From positions 1-8,803 of the forward strand of contig JALHUQ010000429.1 in assembly GCA_022866645.1 (NCBI GenBank): a stretch of 8,803 nt of DNA, written 5' to 3'. The DNA is from Woeseiaceae bacterium (GTDB taxonomy: Bacteria; Pseudomonadota; Gammaproteobacteria; Steroidobacterales; Woeseiaceae). Positions 1 through 6,981 of this stretch are shown here, piece after piece. A model generated the notes under the pieces. It did not search any database. It was given only the letters and a program-made list of their open reading frames with translations, and was not told where the DNA came from. Each line of letters begins with the position of its first letter. Position 1 is the first letter of the stretch. Position numbers and translations under genes: made by a program.

Positions 1-1340
1 CTGATCGTTCTACCTTGCGTTGGCGGCACCGGGTCCTGCCAAAGCAGGTGTTCTTTGGGGACGTCCTTGCCGAGGTAGCGTGAGATCGGTCCCATATCGC
101 GATGCGTCAGTTTGAACCACGCCTTGGCGAATGCATCGGCAAATTCGTCCGGGTTTTCGTGGAAGTGCTTGGAAATCTTGTTGTAGATCGGATCCATTTT
201 CATGGCCATGTCGGCCGTGCTCATCATCGGCGGGTTTTTCTTCGACCGATTGTGAGCATCAGGCACGACACGCGCCGTAGCATCTTTCGGTGTCCACTGC
301 TGCGCACCGGCAGGGCTCTTCGTGAGCTCCCACTCATAGTTGAAAAGATTGTCAAAATAACCGTTGTCCCACTTCACCGGATCGCTAGTCCATGCGCCTT
401 CCAACCCGCTGCTGATCGTATCGCCACCGCTGCCGCTGCCAAAGCTGTTGGCCCAGCCGAAGCCTTGCTCCTGGATGCTGGCACCGGCGGGTTCCGGGCC
501 GACGTACTTGTTCGGATCGGCGGCACCATGGCATTTGCCGAAGGTGTGTCCGCCGGCGGTGAGGGCAACGGTCTCGTAGTCATCCATCGCCATGCGAGCG
601 AACGTCTCGCGAATGTCGTTGGCTGACAGCAGCGGATCCGGGTTGCCGTTTGGCCCCTCAGGGTTGACATAGATCAGGCCCATCTGAACGGCGCCGAGCG
701 GATTCGCGAGTTCCCGGTCGCCGCTGTAGCGTTCGTCGCCAAGCCACTCGGACTCGGGTCCCCAGTCGATGTCCTCTTCGGGTTCCCAGATATCCTTGCG
801 CCCGCCGCCAAAACCAAGCGTTTTCAATCCCATCGAATCAAGTGCGACGTTACCAGCGAGGACCAATAGGTCAGCCCACGATATTTTGCGTCCGTACTTT
901 TGCTTGATCGGCCAAAGCAGTCGGCGGGCCTTGTCGAGGCTCACGTTGTCAGGCCAGCTGTTGAGGGGCTCGAAGCGTTGTGAGCCAGAACCCGCGCCGC
1001 CGCGGCCATCGCTGATACGGTATGTGCCTGCGCTATGCCACGCCATGCGTATGAAGAACGGTCCGTAGTGGCCCCAGTCGGCCGGCCACCAGTCCTGCGA
1101 ATCGGTCATCAACTCTTCGAGGTCATTCTTCAGGGCATCCAGGTCCAGGCTCTTGAACTCTTCAGCGTAGTTGAAGTCCTCGCCCATAGGATTGGCGTCG
1201 GTAGGGTTCTGGTGAAGGATCTTCAGCTTCAGCTGATTCGGCCACCAGTCTGCGTTTGACTGGGCTCCAGCTGCCGTGTGTCTGCCGGAGGCACCCATCA
1301 CCGGGCACTTGCTGGCGCTTTCTGCTTTGTGGTCAATCAT
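1..1340 (-). CDS. katG: Catalase-peroxidase KatG, N-terminal ~446 residues (3' end beyond window)
   Basis: Bifunctional haem catalase-peroxidase that breaks down hydrogen peroxide and oxidises small peroxidase substrates, usually in the cytoplasm. The minus strand stays open from ATG 1340 to the left edge, giving about 446 residues of a family that is usually about 730 long. The distal haem pocket is visible in FFIRMAWHSAGTYR, with Arg98, Trp101 and His102. The proximal haem ligand is His265 in AGGHTFGKCHG. Tyr224 (LIYVNPEG) and Met250 (ETFARM) complete the Met-Tyr-Trp adduct that KatG needs for catalase activity. The start is supported by GGAGGA seven bases upstream (1348-1353) and by the typical KatG opening CPVMG...NADWWPNQL. 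It lies in the N-terminal, catalytic half of the duplicated KatG fold. No frameshift is seen. The gene is divergent from a DsbA-like gene. Family identity is very secure; the missing C-terminal half cannot be judged. Confidence 0.97.
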   Translation of the reverse strand, partial: MIDHKAESASKCPVMGASGRHTAAGAQSNADWWPNQLKLKILHQNPTDANPMGEDFNYAEEFKSLDLDALKNDLEELMTDSQDWWPADWGHYGPFFIRMAWHSAGTYRISDGRGGAGSGSQRFEPLNSWPDNVSLDKARRLLWPIKQKYGRKISWADLLVLAGNVALDSMGLKTLGFGGGRKDIWEPEEDIDWGPESEWLGDERYSGDRELANPLGAVQMGLIYVNPEGPNGNPDPLLSANDIRETFARMAMDDYETVALTAGGHTFGKCHGAADPNKYVGPEPAGASIQEQGFGWANSFGSGSGGDTISSGLEGAWTSDPVKWDNGYFDNLFNYEWELTKSPAGAQQWTPKDATARVVPDAHNRSKKNPPMMSTADMAMKMDPIYNKISKHFHENPDEFADAFAKAWFKLTHRDMGPISRYLGKDVPKEHLLWQDPVPPTQGRTI

Positions 1341-1347
1341 GCTGCGT

Positions 1348-1353
1348 TCCTCC
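1348..1353 (-). promoter_or_regulatory. katG ribosome binding site
   Basis: GGAGGA on the minus strand, seven bases before the katG ATG at 1340. It is a strong Shine-Dalgarno match and fixes the start codon. Confidence 0.85.
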
Positions 1354-1411
1354 GCCAAGTCCTGTGAGCTACAGCCTGCGCGCTGGCGTTCGGCCGGTCT
1401 GTTCGGTGGGA

Positions 1412-1442
1412 TACTTACGGAGAAATTGCATTGGTGCGGCAA
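1412..1442 (-). promoter_or_regulatory. Weak candidate sigma70 promoter for katG
   Basis: The minus strand carries TTGCCG (1437-1442) and TAAGTA (1412-1417) separated by 19 bases, downstream of the OxyR-like half-site and about 70 bases before the katG start. The spacing is longer than the optimal 17, which suits an activator-dependent promoter but also makes the call weak. Confidence 0.2.
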
Positions 1443-1455
1443 CGAACAGATGCCG

Positions 1456-1468
1456 GTGGCGTCGCCAC
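1456..1468. repeat. 13-bp inverted repeat in the divergent intergenic region
   Basis: GTGGCG-T-CGCCAC is a perfect 6-bp dyad with a single central base. It lies next to the OxyR-like half-site and between the two divergent genes. It could be a regulator binding site or a chance palindrome in GC-rich DNA. It has no T-tract, so it is not a terminator. Confidence 0.35.
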
Positions 1469-1469
1469 T

Positions 1470-1484
1470 GTAGGCTGCCACTAT
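1470..1484 (-). promoter_or_regulatory. Possible OxyR half-site in the katG/DsbA-like divergent region
   Basis: The minus strand reads ATAG-N7-CTAC. The known OxyR half-site is ATAG-N7-CTAT, so seven of eight tetranucleotide positions match. The inner T and A of the full consensus are not matched, and no convincing second half-site is found seven bases away on either side. The site is about 130 bases upstream of katG and 55 bases upstream of the divergent DsbA-like gene. OxyR is the known peroxide-sensing activator of katG in many proteobacteria, which raises the prior. No oxyR gene is in the window. Confidence 0.3.
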
Positions 1485-1538
1485 TCACCAGGGCATTGGG
1501 GTCTTGGGAGTACACGATCAAGAAGCAGGTTTTTGTCC

Positions 1539-2246
1539 ATGAGTAAGCAGGCGACCCAAACAATTTCCTATTTTTCCGATGTACTTTGCGTCTGGGCCTA
1601 CGCGGCGCAAATCAAACTCGATGAATTGCGGCGGCAATTCGGCGATACGATCTGCGTGCAGTATCACTTTCTTCCCTTATTCGGCGATGTTTCCGGGCAT
1701 ATTGATGCCGGCTGGGGTGACCGGGGTGGTGCGGAAGGCTATGCGCAGAATGTGAAACAGGTGGCCGAACGTTTCAGTCACATCGACATCCACCCAGATA
1801 TCTGGACCAGGAACAGGCCGCCCACGTCGGCGAGTTGCCATCTGTTTCTCAAGGCCATCCAGCTTCTTGAAAAGTCCGGTGAAATATCCGCAGTGCCCGA
1901 GGCACAGTTTGACGACAAGAGCCTGTTTGAAGAGATGATTTGGCGATGTCGACTCGGCTTTTTTCGGGACCTGCACGACATCGCCGATCGCAGTCAGCAA
2001 GAAGCGATCGCCGCGGATATCGGTTTACCCATTGCCGACATCCGCCGGCAAATCGACAGTGGCGCAGCCCATGCGGCGCTTTGCGCGGATTTCGATGCCA
2101 GGGGAAAGCATTTTGTCGAAGGCAGCCCCACTTTTATGCTCAACGAAGGTCGGCAGAAGCTTTATGGCAATGTCGGTTATCGGATCATTGAGGCGAGTAT
2201 CCAGGAGTTGCTGGACGACCCCGGCGAACGGGCCAGCTGGTGTTAA
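1539..2246 (+). CDS. DsbA-family thiol oxidoreductase, cytoplasmic, single active-site cysteine (235 aa)
   Basis: Thioredoxin-fold protein of the DsbA / HCCA-isomerase / FrnE-like group (PF01323 type). After a first beta strand (TISYFSDVLCVWAY) the position of the CXXC motif reads Cys17-Val-Trp-Ala20, so the resolving cysteine is absent. The cis-proline loop is EGSPTFML with Pro197, and the C-terminal region GNVGYRIIEASIQELL is typical of the family. There is no signal peptide, so it should act in the cytoplasm. The frame is open further upstream to an ATG at 1431, but that extension (Arg-rich, low complexity) does not look like the family, whereas the Met at 1539 is followed directly by the conserved strand; a weak AGG lies nine bases before it. 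Possible roles are glutathione-dependent reduction or isomerisation; the true substrate is unknown. Divergent from katG, which suggests but does not prove a redox-stress role. Confidence 0.85.
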   Translation: MSKQATQTISYFSDVLCVWAYAAQIKLDELRRQFGDTICVQYHFLPLFGDVSGHIDAGWGDRGGAEGYAQNVKQVAERFSHIDIHPDIWTRNRPPTSASCHLFLKAIQLLEKSGEISAVPEAQFDDKSLFEEMIWRCRLGFFRDLHDIADRSQQEAIAADIGLPIADIRRQIDSGAAHAALCADFDARGKHFVEGSPTFMLNEGRQKLYGNVGYRIIEASIQELLDDPGERASWC

Positions 2247-2435
2247 TCGATGCGTACGAACAGATATTCGCTTGCCAGTCGTTTGACGTTCTGACGATGC
2301 ACTTTTGACAAACCGAAAATGTGCGGCAAGTGCGCTCAGGTCATCCCAGCCCGGAAAATGCTCGGCAACAATCATCACACCGTTTAACTCGCCCTTATTC
2401 TCGATGTACGGATCAACTTCACTGGCAACGCGGTC
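2243..2435 (-). pseudogene. Remnant of a SpoIIAA-like (STAS-fold) protein gene, frameshifted and truncated
   Basis: Read on the minus strand, positions 2435 to 2307 encode DRVASEVDPYIENKGE followed by LNGVMIVAEHFPGWDDL and AHFRFVK. This follows the core of the SpoIIAA-like family (PF11964 type), whose members read roughly GKLxGLLIExxxFPGWDxFxALxxHLxFVKDHHxKIKRVA. At the AAAA run (2303-2306) the match jumps by one frame and continues as VHRQNVKRLA, aligned residue for residue with the DHHxKIKRVA part. That fits a single added A. The frame then stops at 2243-2245, well before the usual C-terminus. The N-terminal ~30 residues are also not recognisable, with a stop at 2477-2479 and no start codon. 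The stop overlaps the end of the plus-strand DsbA-like gene, tail to tail. The family assignment is from memory of the consensus; a sequencing error could explain the frameshift but not both missing ends. Confidence 0.6.
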
Positions 2436-2568
2436 TCTCTGCTACACCACTTAGGCACAGAATATGCGGATACAGGTCACCCGATTCTGATTATTGCTGG
2501 ATTCAGGACGGGGCGGGGATTTAGCGTGCCGCATGCAGAATCTGCCCTGCCTCTGCAGCCGTGTAAAA
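2436..2568. other. Non-coding stretch, no recognised feature
   Basis: Between the recognisable SpoIIAA-like remnant and the operon's upstream palindromes I find no plausible gene, RNA or terminator. The minus strand probably held the N-terminal part of the decayed gene, but nothing can be aligned by eye. A short plus-strand frame here (2321-2524) has no start signal and no family character. Confidence 0.4.
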
Positions 2569-2587
2569 ACATATGTAACAAGTTGTT
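2569..2587. repeat. Two abutting small palindromes upstream of the efflux operon
   Basis: ACATATGT (2569-2576) is directly followed by AACAA-G-TTGTT (2577-2587). They lie about 65-80 bases upstream of the adaptor gene start. The second shares the ACAA/TTGT half-site pattern with the dyad at 2625-2638. They may be regulator binding sites; short palindromes also arise by chance. Confidence 0.35.
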
Positions 2588-2624
2588 GCGCAGCCATAAT
2601 TTGGTCGGATTCTGCGGGTTCCGC

Positions 2625-2638
2625 GACAAATTATTGTC
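2625..2638. promoter_or_regulatory. Candidate operator GACAA-N4-TTGTC before the efflux operon
   Basis: Perfect 5-bp inverted repeat with a four-base AT spacer, ending exactly at the TATAGT box. A dyad in the spacer of a promoter is the usual place for a TetR- or MarR-type repressor that controls an RND efflux operon. No such regulator gene is seen in the window, so the partner is unknown. Confidence 0.4.
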
Positions 2639-2644
2639 TATAGT
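2639..2644 (+). promoter_or_regulatory. Candidate -10 box for the efflux operon, possibly giving a leaderless mRNA
   Basis: TATAGT matches the sigma70 -10 consensus at five of six bases. Six bases (GGCGGG) separate it from the ATG at 2651, so the expected +1 is at or next to the A of the start codon. No good -35 box is seen (GGTTCC lies at the 17-base distance), which would suit activator or weak promoter use. There is no Shine-Dalgarno sequence at useful spacing, in keeping with a leaderless transcript. Confidence 0.35.
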
Positions 2645-2650
2645 GGCGGG

Positions 2651-3733
2651 ATGACCGCGATTTCAAAAACTACAATATTGCTTTTCGTGTTGTTGGCGAT
2701 GGCTGCCTGTTCGAAGTCCGGAAACACGGACACCCAGGCGCCAGCGGCGAGCCGTGCCGCGGTTCCGGTGGTTGCAGAGCTGCTGCGGTTCGAACGCGAG
2801 CGCGTCCGCATCGAGGCGGTTGGTACGTCACGCGCCAGGTTGTCGGCTGATCTTTTTTCACCGACCTCAGGAGAGGTTGTCGCAGTCAATTTCGAGCCCG
2901 GCCAGGCGGTAAAGGCCGGTGATGTTCTCGTGCAGCTTGATGCCGAAAAGGAAAAATTGGCTGTACGTCTCGCGGAATTGCATCTCGAGGAAGCCGAGCT
3001 CCTGTATGACCGCTATGAACGATCGGCAGGCAGTGGCGCGGTTCTGCCGACTGCGCTGGACGCTGCACGCCTTGCTGCCGAAACTGCGAGCGTGGAGCTT
3101 GAGCGATCCCGAATCGCACTTGACGACCGCAGCATTACAGCAGTGTTCAACGGCTACGTCGGCAGCTCGGAAGCTGACCCCGGTGATCGTGTCGATACCA
3201 GTACGCTCATCACTACACTCGACGATCGTGGTTCACTGTTTGTCAGTTTTGCAGTGCCCGAGGCATTTATCGGCGAGCTCGCTGTTAACGACGAAGTGCA
3301 GATGCGGACGTGGAATGAGGGCAGTGGTGATATCAGCGGCGTGATTATTGATATCGGCAGCCGTATTGATCCTACCAATCGCACATTTACTGTTCGTGCC
3401 CGTGTTGGCAATGCGGACGACCGGTTGCGCCCCGGCATGAGCTTCCGAGTCAGAATCGATGTACAGGGCAAGATGTATGCGGTCATTAGTGAGACCGGAC
3501 TGCAATGGGGTGCCGATGGCGCCTATGTCTGGGCGGTGGTAGATGGCTCGGCGACGCGTGTCCCGGTGCGCGTCGTGCAGCGCCGCGAAGGCCAGATTCT
3601 GGTCGATAGCGAGCTGAAAGACGGTGCCATCATTGTCGTCGAAGGCACACAGAACATGCGTGACGGGATCGCCGTAGACCACGGCGTGCCACGTGTTGCT
3701 GCCAGCAGCGGATCGCTGTCCGTACCTGACTGA
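2651..3733 (+). CDS. RND efflux periplasmic adaptor (membrane-fusion lipoprotein), 360 aa
   Basis: HlyD/AcrA-type adaptor that would link the inner-membrane RND pump to an outer-membrane channel. Residues 1-20 are a lipoprotein signal peptide: a basic start, a hydrophobic run LLFVLLA and the lipobox-like MAAC with Cys20 as the lipidated residue (Met at -3 is less usual). The first half of the lipoyl domain is around 71-97 (VNFEPGQAVKAGDVLVQLD), a short alpha-helical hairpin spans about 98-155, and the second lipoyl half is 158-190 (AVFNGYVGSSEADPGDRV). The beta-barrel carries the conserved SRIDPTNRTFTVRARV at 237-252 and LRPGMSFRV at 259-267; the membrane-proximal domain follows to 350. The length is on the short side but complete. 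The in-frame upstream region has a stop at 2597-2599 and no other start codon, and the next Met would remove the signal peptide, so ATG 2651 is the start. The pump gene follows after 11 bases. Confidence 0.93.
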   Translation: MTAISKTTILLFVLLAMAACSKSGNTDTQAPAASRAAVPVVAELLRFERERVRIEAVGTSRARLSADLFSPTSGEVVAVNFEPGQAVKAGDVLVQLDAEKEKLAVRLAELHLEEAELLYDRYERSAGSGAVLPTALDAARLAAETASVELERSRIALDDRSITAVFNGYVGSSEADPGDRVDTSTLITTLDDRGSLFVSFAVPEAFIGELAVNDEVQMRTWNEGSGDISGVIIDIGSRIDPTNRTFTVRARVGNADDRLRPGMSFRVRIDVQGKMYAVISETGLQWGADGAYVWAVVDGSATRVPVRVVQRREGQILVDSELKDGAIIVVEGTQNMRDGIAVDHGVPRVAASSGSLSVPD

Positions 3734-3744
3734 AGTCTGCACAC

Positions 3745-6700
3745 ATGGACTATTCCAATCGCAATGACCTGCCGAGCATCAGTGTTCGTCGACCGGTACT
3801 GATCCTGGTTGCCAACCTGATCGTCGTTCTCGCTGGCATCGCGGCGCTCGCAAGCGTCGAAATTCGCGAGCTACCCGATGTTGACCGCCCCGTTGTTACC
3901 GTCCGTGCCAGTTTCCCGGGCGCTTCGCCGGAAACGATGGATGCGGAGGTCGTCAGTCTTCTCGAGGGTGCGATCGCGCGCGTATCCGGTATCCAGAATC
4001 TGCGTTCGGCATCGGAAGAGAATAGTGGCAGGATCTATATCGAATTTCGGCCGGGAGTTGATCTCGATACTGCCGCGGCCGACGTCCGCGAAGCGGTGAG
4101 CCGCGTATCTCAGCGTTTGCCAGAGCGAGTGGAGCAGGTCATCGTCGTAAAGGCCGACGACGATGCGCAGTCTGTCCTGAACCTGGCGGTGTCGAGTGAC
4201 GTTTTGCCGATGGCTGAGTTAACGCGAGTCGTTGAGCGAGAAATTGTCCCTCTATTCATTGCGATCGACGGCGTGGCCGATGTGCAGGTTTCAGGTGCCC
4301 GGCAACGCATGCTGCGTGTGGCCGTTGATCCGCTGCGACTCACCAGCTACGGCTTGTCGGTAACAGATGTATCCGCGGTATTGATGCAGGCACCGTTTGA
4401 CGTACCTGCCGGTAGTTTTCGATCACTGGATCAAGAGCTGATCGTGCGTGCCAACGCGAGCATCAAGAGCGCCGACGAACTCGCCGACATTGTCATTCGC
4501 GATTCCGTTCGTGTTGGCGATGTTGCAGATGTCTTCTTCGGTCCCGAAGATGCGGATTCATTGTCGAGACTCGACGGCCGGGCGGTGCTCGGACTCGGCA
4601 TTATTCGCCAGGCTGGCTCAAACACAATCGAGATTTCGGCGAGCGCCAAGGCGGCCACCGAACTCGTGAAGACGCGATTTCCCGATTTACAGTTGGTTGT
4701 AACCGACGATCAGGCAACGTTTATCAGGAGTTCTGTTACGCAAGTGTTGATTACGCTCGCTTTGTCGATCACGATCGTTATTTCGACTATCTGGCTGTTT
4801 ATGGGTAGTTTCCGGGCGACACTTGTTCCCGCACTGGCCATACCGGTTGCGCTCATTGGCACCGTGGCTGCCATTTACCTGCTCGGGTTCTCTATCAACA
4901 TATTGACGCTGCTGGCTCTTGTTCTGGCAACCGGCCTCGTCGTCGATGACGCGATCGTCGTTCTTGAAAACATTCAGCGTCACCGCGCGGACGGTATGGG
5001 CGGGCGGGCCGCGGCAGTGATTGGGACGCGGCAGGTATTTTTTGCCGTCATCGCGACAACAGCGGTGCTGGTTGCGGTGTTCGTGCCTATTTCCTTCCTG
5101 CCCAGCACGGCCGGTCGGCTGTTTCGCGAGTTCGGTCTCGTGCTGGCGTGTTCTGTGATCATCTCAAGTTTCGTGGCGTTGTCGCTGGTTCCCGCTGCTG
5201 CAGCGCGCCTCGTCAAAGACAGTGCCGAAAACAAACAATCGGAGTGGCTCGGGAAAATCGGACGCCGTTTGGCGAGTGCCTACGGTCGCACGCTGTCCAC
5301 TCTGCTCGATCGGCCGCTGGTGCCGGTCGCTGTCGCGTTGTTGTTTGCGGCGGCGGCGGGCGTTGCCTACCAGGCGCTCGAGCGTGAACTTATCCCGCCA
5401 GAAGATCGTGGCCTTATTCGCGTGCTTGCTACCGGTCCTGATGGCGTGGGACTCAATTTCATGGATCGCCAGACCGAGACGATCGAAGCCCTGCTACAGC
5501 CTTATGTGGCAGCGGGAGAGGCCAGTTCGGTGTACAGCACGATCGGCCAGTGGGATCCGAACCGGACCTTCGTTTCGATGCCGCTGGTGGACTGGAGTGA
5601 GCGGGAACGCAGCCAGCTGGAAATTATCGAGGAGCTGCAAGGGCCTCTGGCTGCCATACCCGGCGTTCGTGCGAACAGCTGGGGCAGCAACAGTCTGAAC
5701 ATTCGGGGCGGTGGTGGTGACCTCAGCGTCGCGCTGCTTGGCAACAACTACGCGGACATATTTGAGGCTGCGAAAATCTTCAGCGCGGCCATCGAAGAGC
5801 GTTTGCCGAAGCTGACACGGCCGCGAATCTCATTCGATCCGACACAACCGCAGCTTTCTGTGGATATCGATCGACGTCGAGCGGCGGACCTCGGAGTGGA
5901 TCTCGGGTCGCTAGCGGCAACGTTGCGCGCCATGGTTGACGGTGACGAACTCGTCGATCTCAATATTGACGATGAGGCGGTGCCGATATTGCTGGAGTCG
6001 GCCAGTGGCAAGATCAACGACCCTACGGATCTCGTCAACCTGTACGTCAGCACACGCAGTGGCGAGCTGGTTCCGTTGTCGAGCGTCGTATCATTGCAAG
6101 AAGAAGGCGTTGCTACCGAGCTCAACCGCCAGGCTCAGCGCCGTGCGATCGAAATTCGTATTGAACGTGCGGACTCGCACGCATTGCAAACGGCTGTTGA
6201 TGATTTGCGGGCATTGGGCGAAGAAGTATTGCCCAATGACGTTTCCCTGATTTTTCTTGGTGAGGCGGCCACGCTGGAAGAGACCTCTCGCGACGTTGCC
6301 ATGACCTACGTATTCGCGATCGTACTGATTTTTCTGGTTCTCGCCGCGCAATTCGAGGGCTTTACCAGTGCGCTGGTGGTCACGTGTATCGTGCCGTTCG
6401 GCGTTGCGGCGGCGATTTTCGCGCTGTTGCTGACGGGTACATCGCTGAATATCTATTCGCAGATCGGGCTCGTATTGTTGATAGGACTCATGGCGAAGAA
6501 CAGTGTGCTGGTGGTCGAATTCGCGGAACAACTGCGTGACCAGGGTTTGAATGTACGCGACGCCATTGAACAAGGTGCCATCCGTCGATTGCGGCCGGTA
6601 ACGATGACAATGATATCGACGATACTCGGTGGATTGCCGCTGATTCTGGGTAGTGGTGCTGGCTCTGAAGCGCGTCATGCAATCGGCTGGGTTGTATTTG

Positions 6701-6849
6701 GTGGTCTCGGACTTTCCGCCATGTTTACGTTGTACCTGACGCCCCCACTGTATCTGCTGTTCGCCCGTTTCTCGAAGCCGCGAGTCGCTGCGAGCAATCG
6801 CCTGTCTGAGGAACTTGAGCATGCGCAGCTAAAGGCAAGCGCACACTGA
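3745..6849 (+). CDS. RND (HAE1-family) multidrug efflux pump inner-membrane subunit, 1034 aa
   Basis: Proton-driven inner-membrane exporter of the AcrB/MexB class, acting as a trimer with the upstream adaptor. Full family length. Predicted helices: TM1 ~17-36, a large periplasmic porter/docking loop ~37-330, TM2-TM6 ~334-353, 360-380, 386-410, 430-450 and 463-485, TM7 ~525-543, a second periplasmic loop to ~850, then TM8-TM12 to ~1005. The proton relay is complete: Asp401-Asp402 in GLVVDDAIVVLENI (TM4), Lys918 in GLMAKNSVLVVEF (TM10), Arg948 in RRLRP and Thr955, matching AcrB D407, D408, K940, R971 and T978. The start ATG has only a weak GAAG upstream; 11 bases from the adaptor stop argues for translation from one mRNA. 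No outer-membrane factor gene follows. The C-terminal tail (~1010-1034) is short and hydrophilic. Substrate cannot be read from sequence; this branch includes multidrug and solvent pumps. Confidence 0.95.
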   Translation: MDYSNRNDLPSISVRRPVLILVANLIVVLAGIAALASVEIRELPDVDRPVVTVRASFPGASPETMDAEVVSLLEGAIARVSGIQNLRSASEENSGRIYIEFRPGVDLDTAAADVREAVSRVSQRLPERVEQVIVVKADDDAQSVLNLAVSSDVLPMAELTRVVEREIVPLFIAIDGVADVQVSGARQRMLRVAVDPLRLTSYGLSVTDVSAVLMQAPFDVPAGSFRSLDQELIVRANASIKSADELADIVIRDSVRVGDVADVFFGPEDADSLSRLDGRAVLGLGIIRQAGSNTIEISASAKAATELVKTRFPDLQLVVTDDQATFIRSSVTQVLITLALSITIVISTIWLFMGSFRATLVPALAIPVALIGTVAAIYLLGFSINILTLLALVLATGLVVDDAIVVLENIQRHRADGMGGRAAAVIGTRQVFFAVIATTAVLVAVFVPISFLPSTAGRLFREFGLVLACSVIISSFVALSLVPAAAARLVKDSAENKQSEWLGKIGRRLASAYGRTLSTLLDRPLVPVAVALLFAAAAGVAYQALERELIPPEDRGLIRVLATGPDGVGLNFMDRQTETIEALLQPYVAAGEASSVYSTIGQWDPNRTFVSMPLVDWSERERSQLEIIEELQGPLAAIPGVRANSWGSNSLNIRGGGGDLSVALLGNNYADIFEAAKIFSAAIEERLPKLTRPRISFDPTQPQLSVDIDRRRAADLGVDLGSLAATLRAMVDGDELVDLNIDDEAVPILLESASGKINDPTDLVNLYVSTRSGELVPLSSVVSLQEEGVATELNRQAQRRAIEIRIERADSHALQTAVDDLRALGEEVLPNDVSLIFLGEAATLEETSRDVAMTYVFAIVLIFLVLAAQFEGFTSALVVTCIVPFGVAAAIFALLLTGTSLNIYSQIGLVLLIGLMAKNSVLVVEFAEQLRDQGLNVRDAIEQGAIRRLRPVTMTMISTILGGLPLILGSGAGSEARHAIGWVVFGGLGLSAMFTLYLTPPLYLLFARFSKPRVAASNRLSEELEHAQLKASAH

Positions 6850-6941
6850 GGACGACATAGGCGTGCGACACAGGCGAAGCACTCAGCCTGCCCGGGATGA
6901 AAATTGGCGCAATATCCATAATGTTTTCCAACCTGCCCATA

Positions 6942-6947
6942 GATAAT
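6942..6947 (+). promoter_or_regulatory. Possible -10 box for the desaturase gene
   Basis: GATAAT matches the -10 consensus at five of six bases and overlaps the upstream in-frame ATG at 6946. If used, transcription would start near 6953, which would favour the second ATG at 6982. No clear -35 box is seen at 16-18 bases, so this is weak. Confidence 0.22.
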
Positions 6948-6981
6948 GCCCTCACACAAGAAGGGGAATGAGGCAGGGCAA

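Noticed and set aside
102..626. Plus-strand open frame of 174 codons
   Set aside because: It is antisense to katG, whose catalytic residues are all in place on the minus strand. The predicted protein has no family character.
1431..1538. Longer start for the DsbA-like protein
   Set aside because: The 36 extra residues are not family-like, cover the OxyR-like site and dyad, and the Met at 1539 sits directly before the conserved first strand.
2321..2524. Plus-strand open frame of 67 codons between the DsbA-like gene and the efflux operon
   Set aside because: No ribosome site, odd composition, and it is antisense to the SpoIIAA-like remnant, which has clear protein similarity.
6091..6822. Minus-strand open frame of 243 codons
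   Set aside because: It lies opposite the C-terminal half of the RND pump and is rich in Arg, Gln and His as expected for an antisense frame. No start signal or motif.
6850..6945. Terminator or small gene after the RND pump
   Set aside because: No stem followed by a T-tract and no frame with start and ribosome site are seen in these 96 bases.
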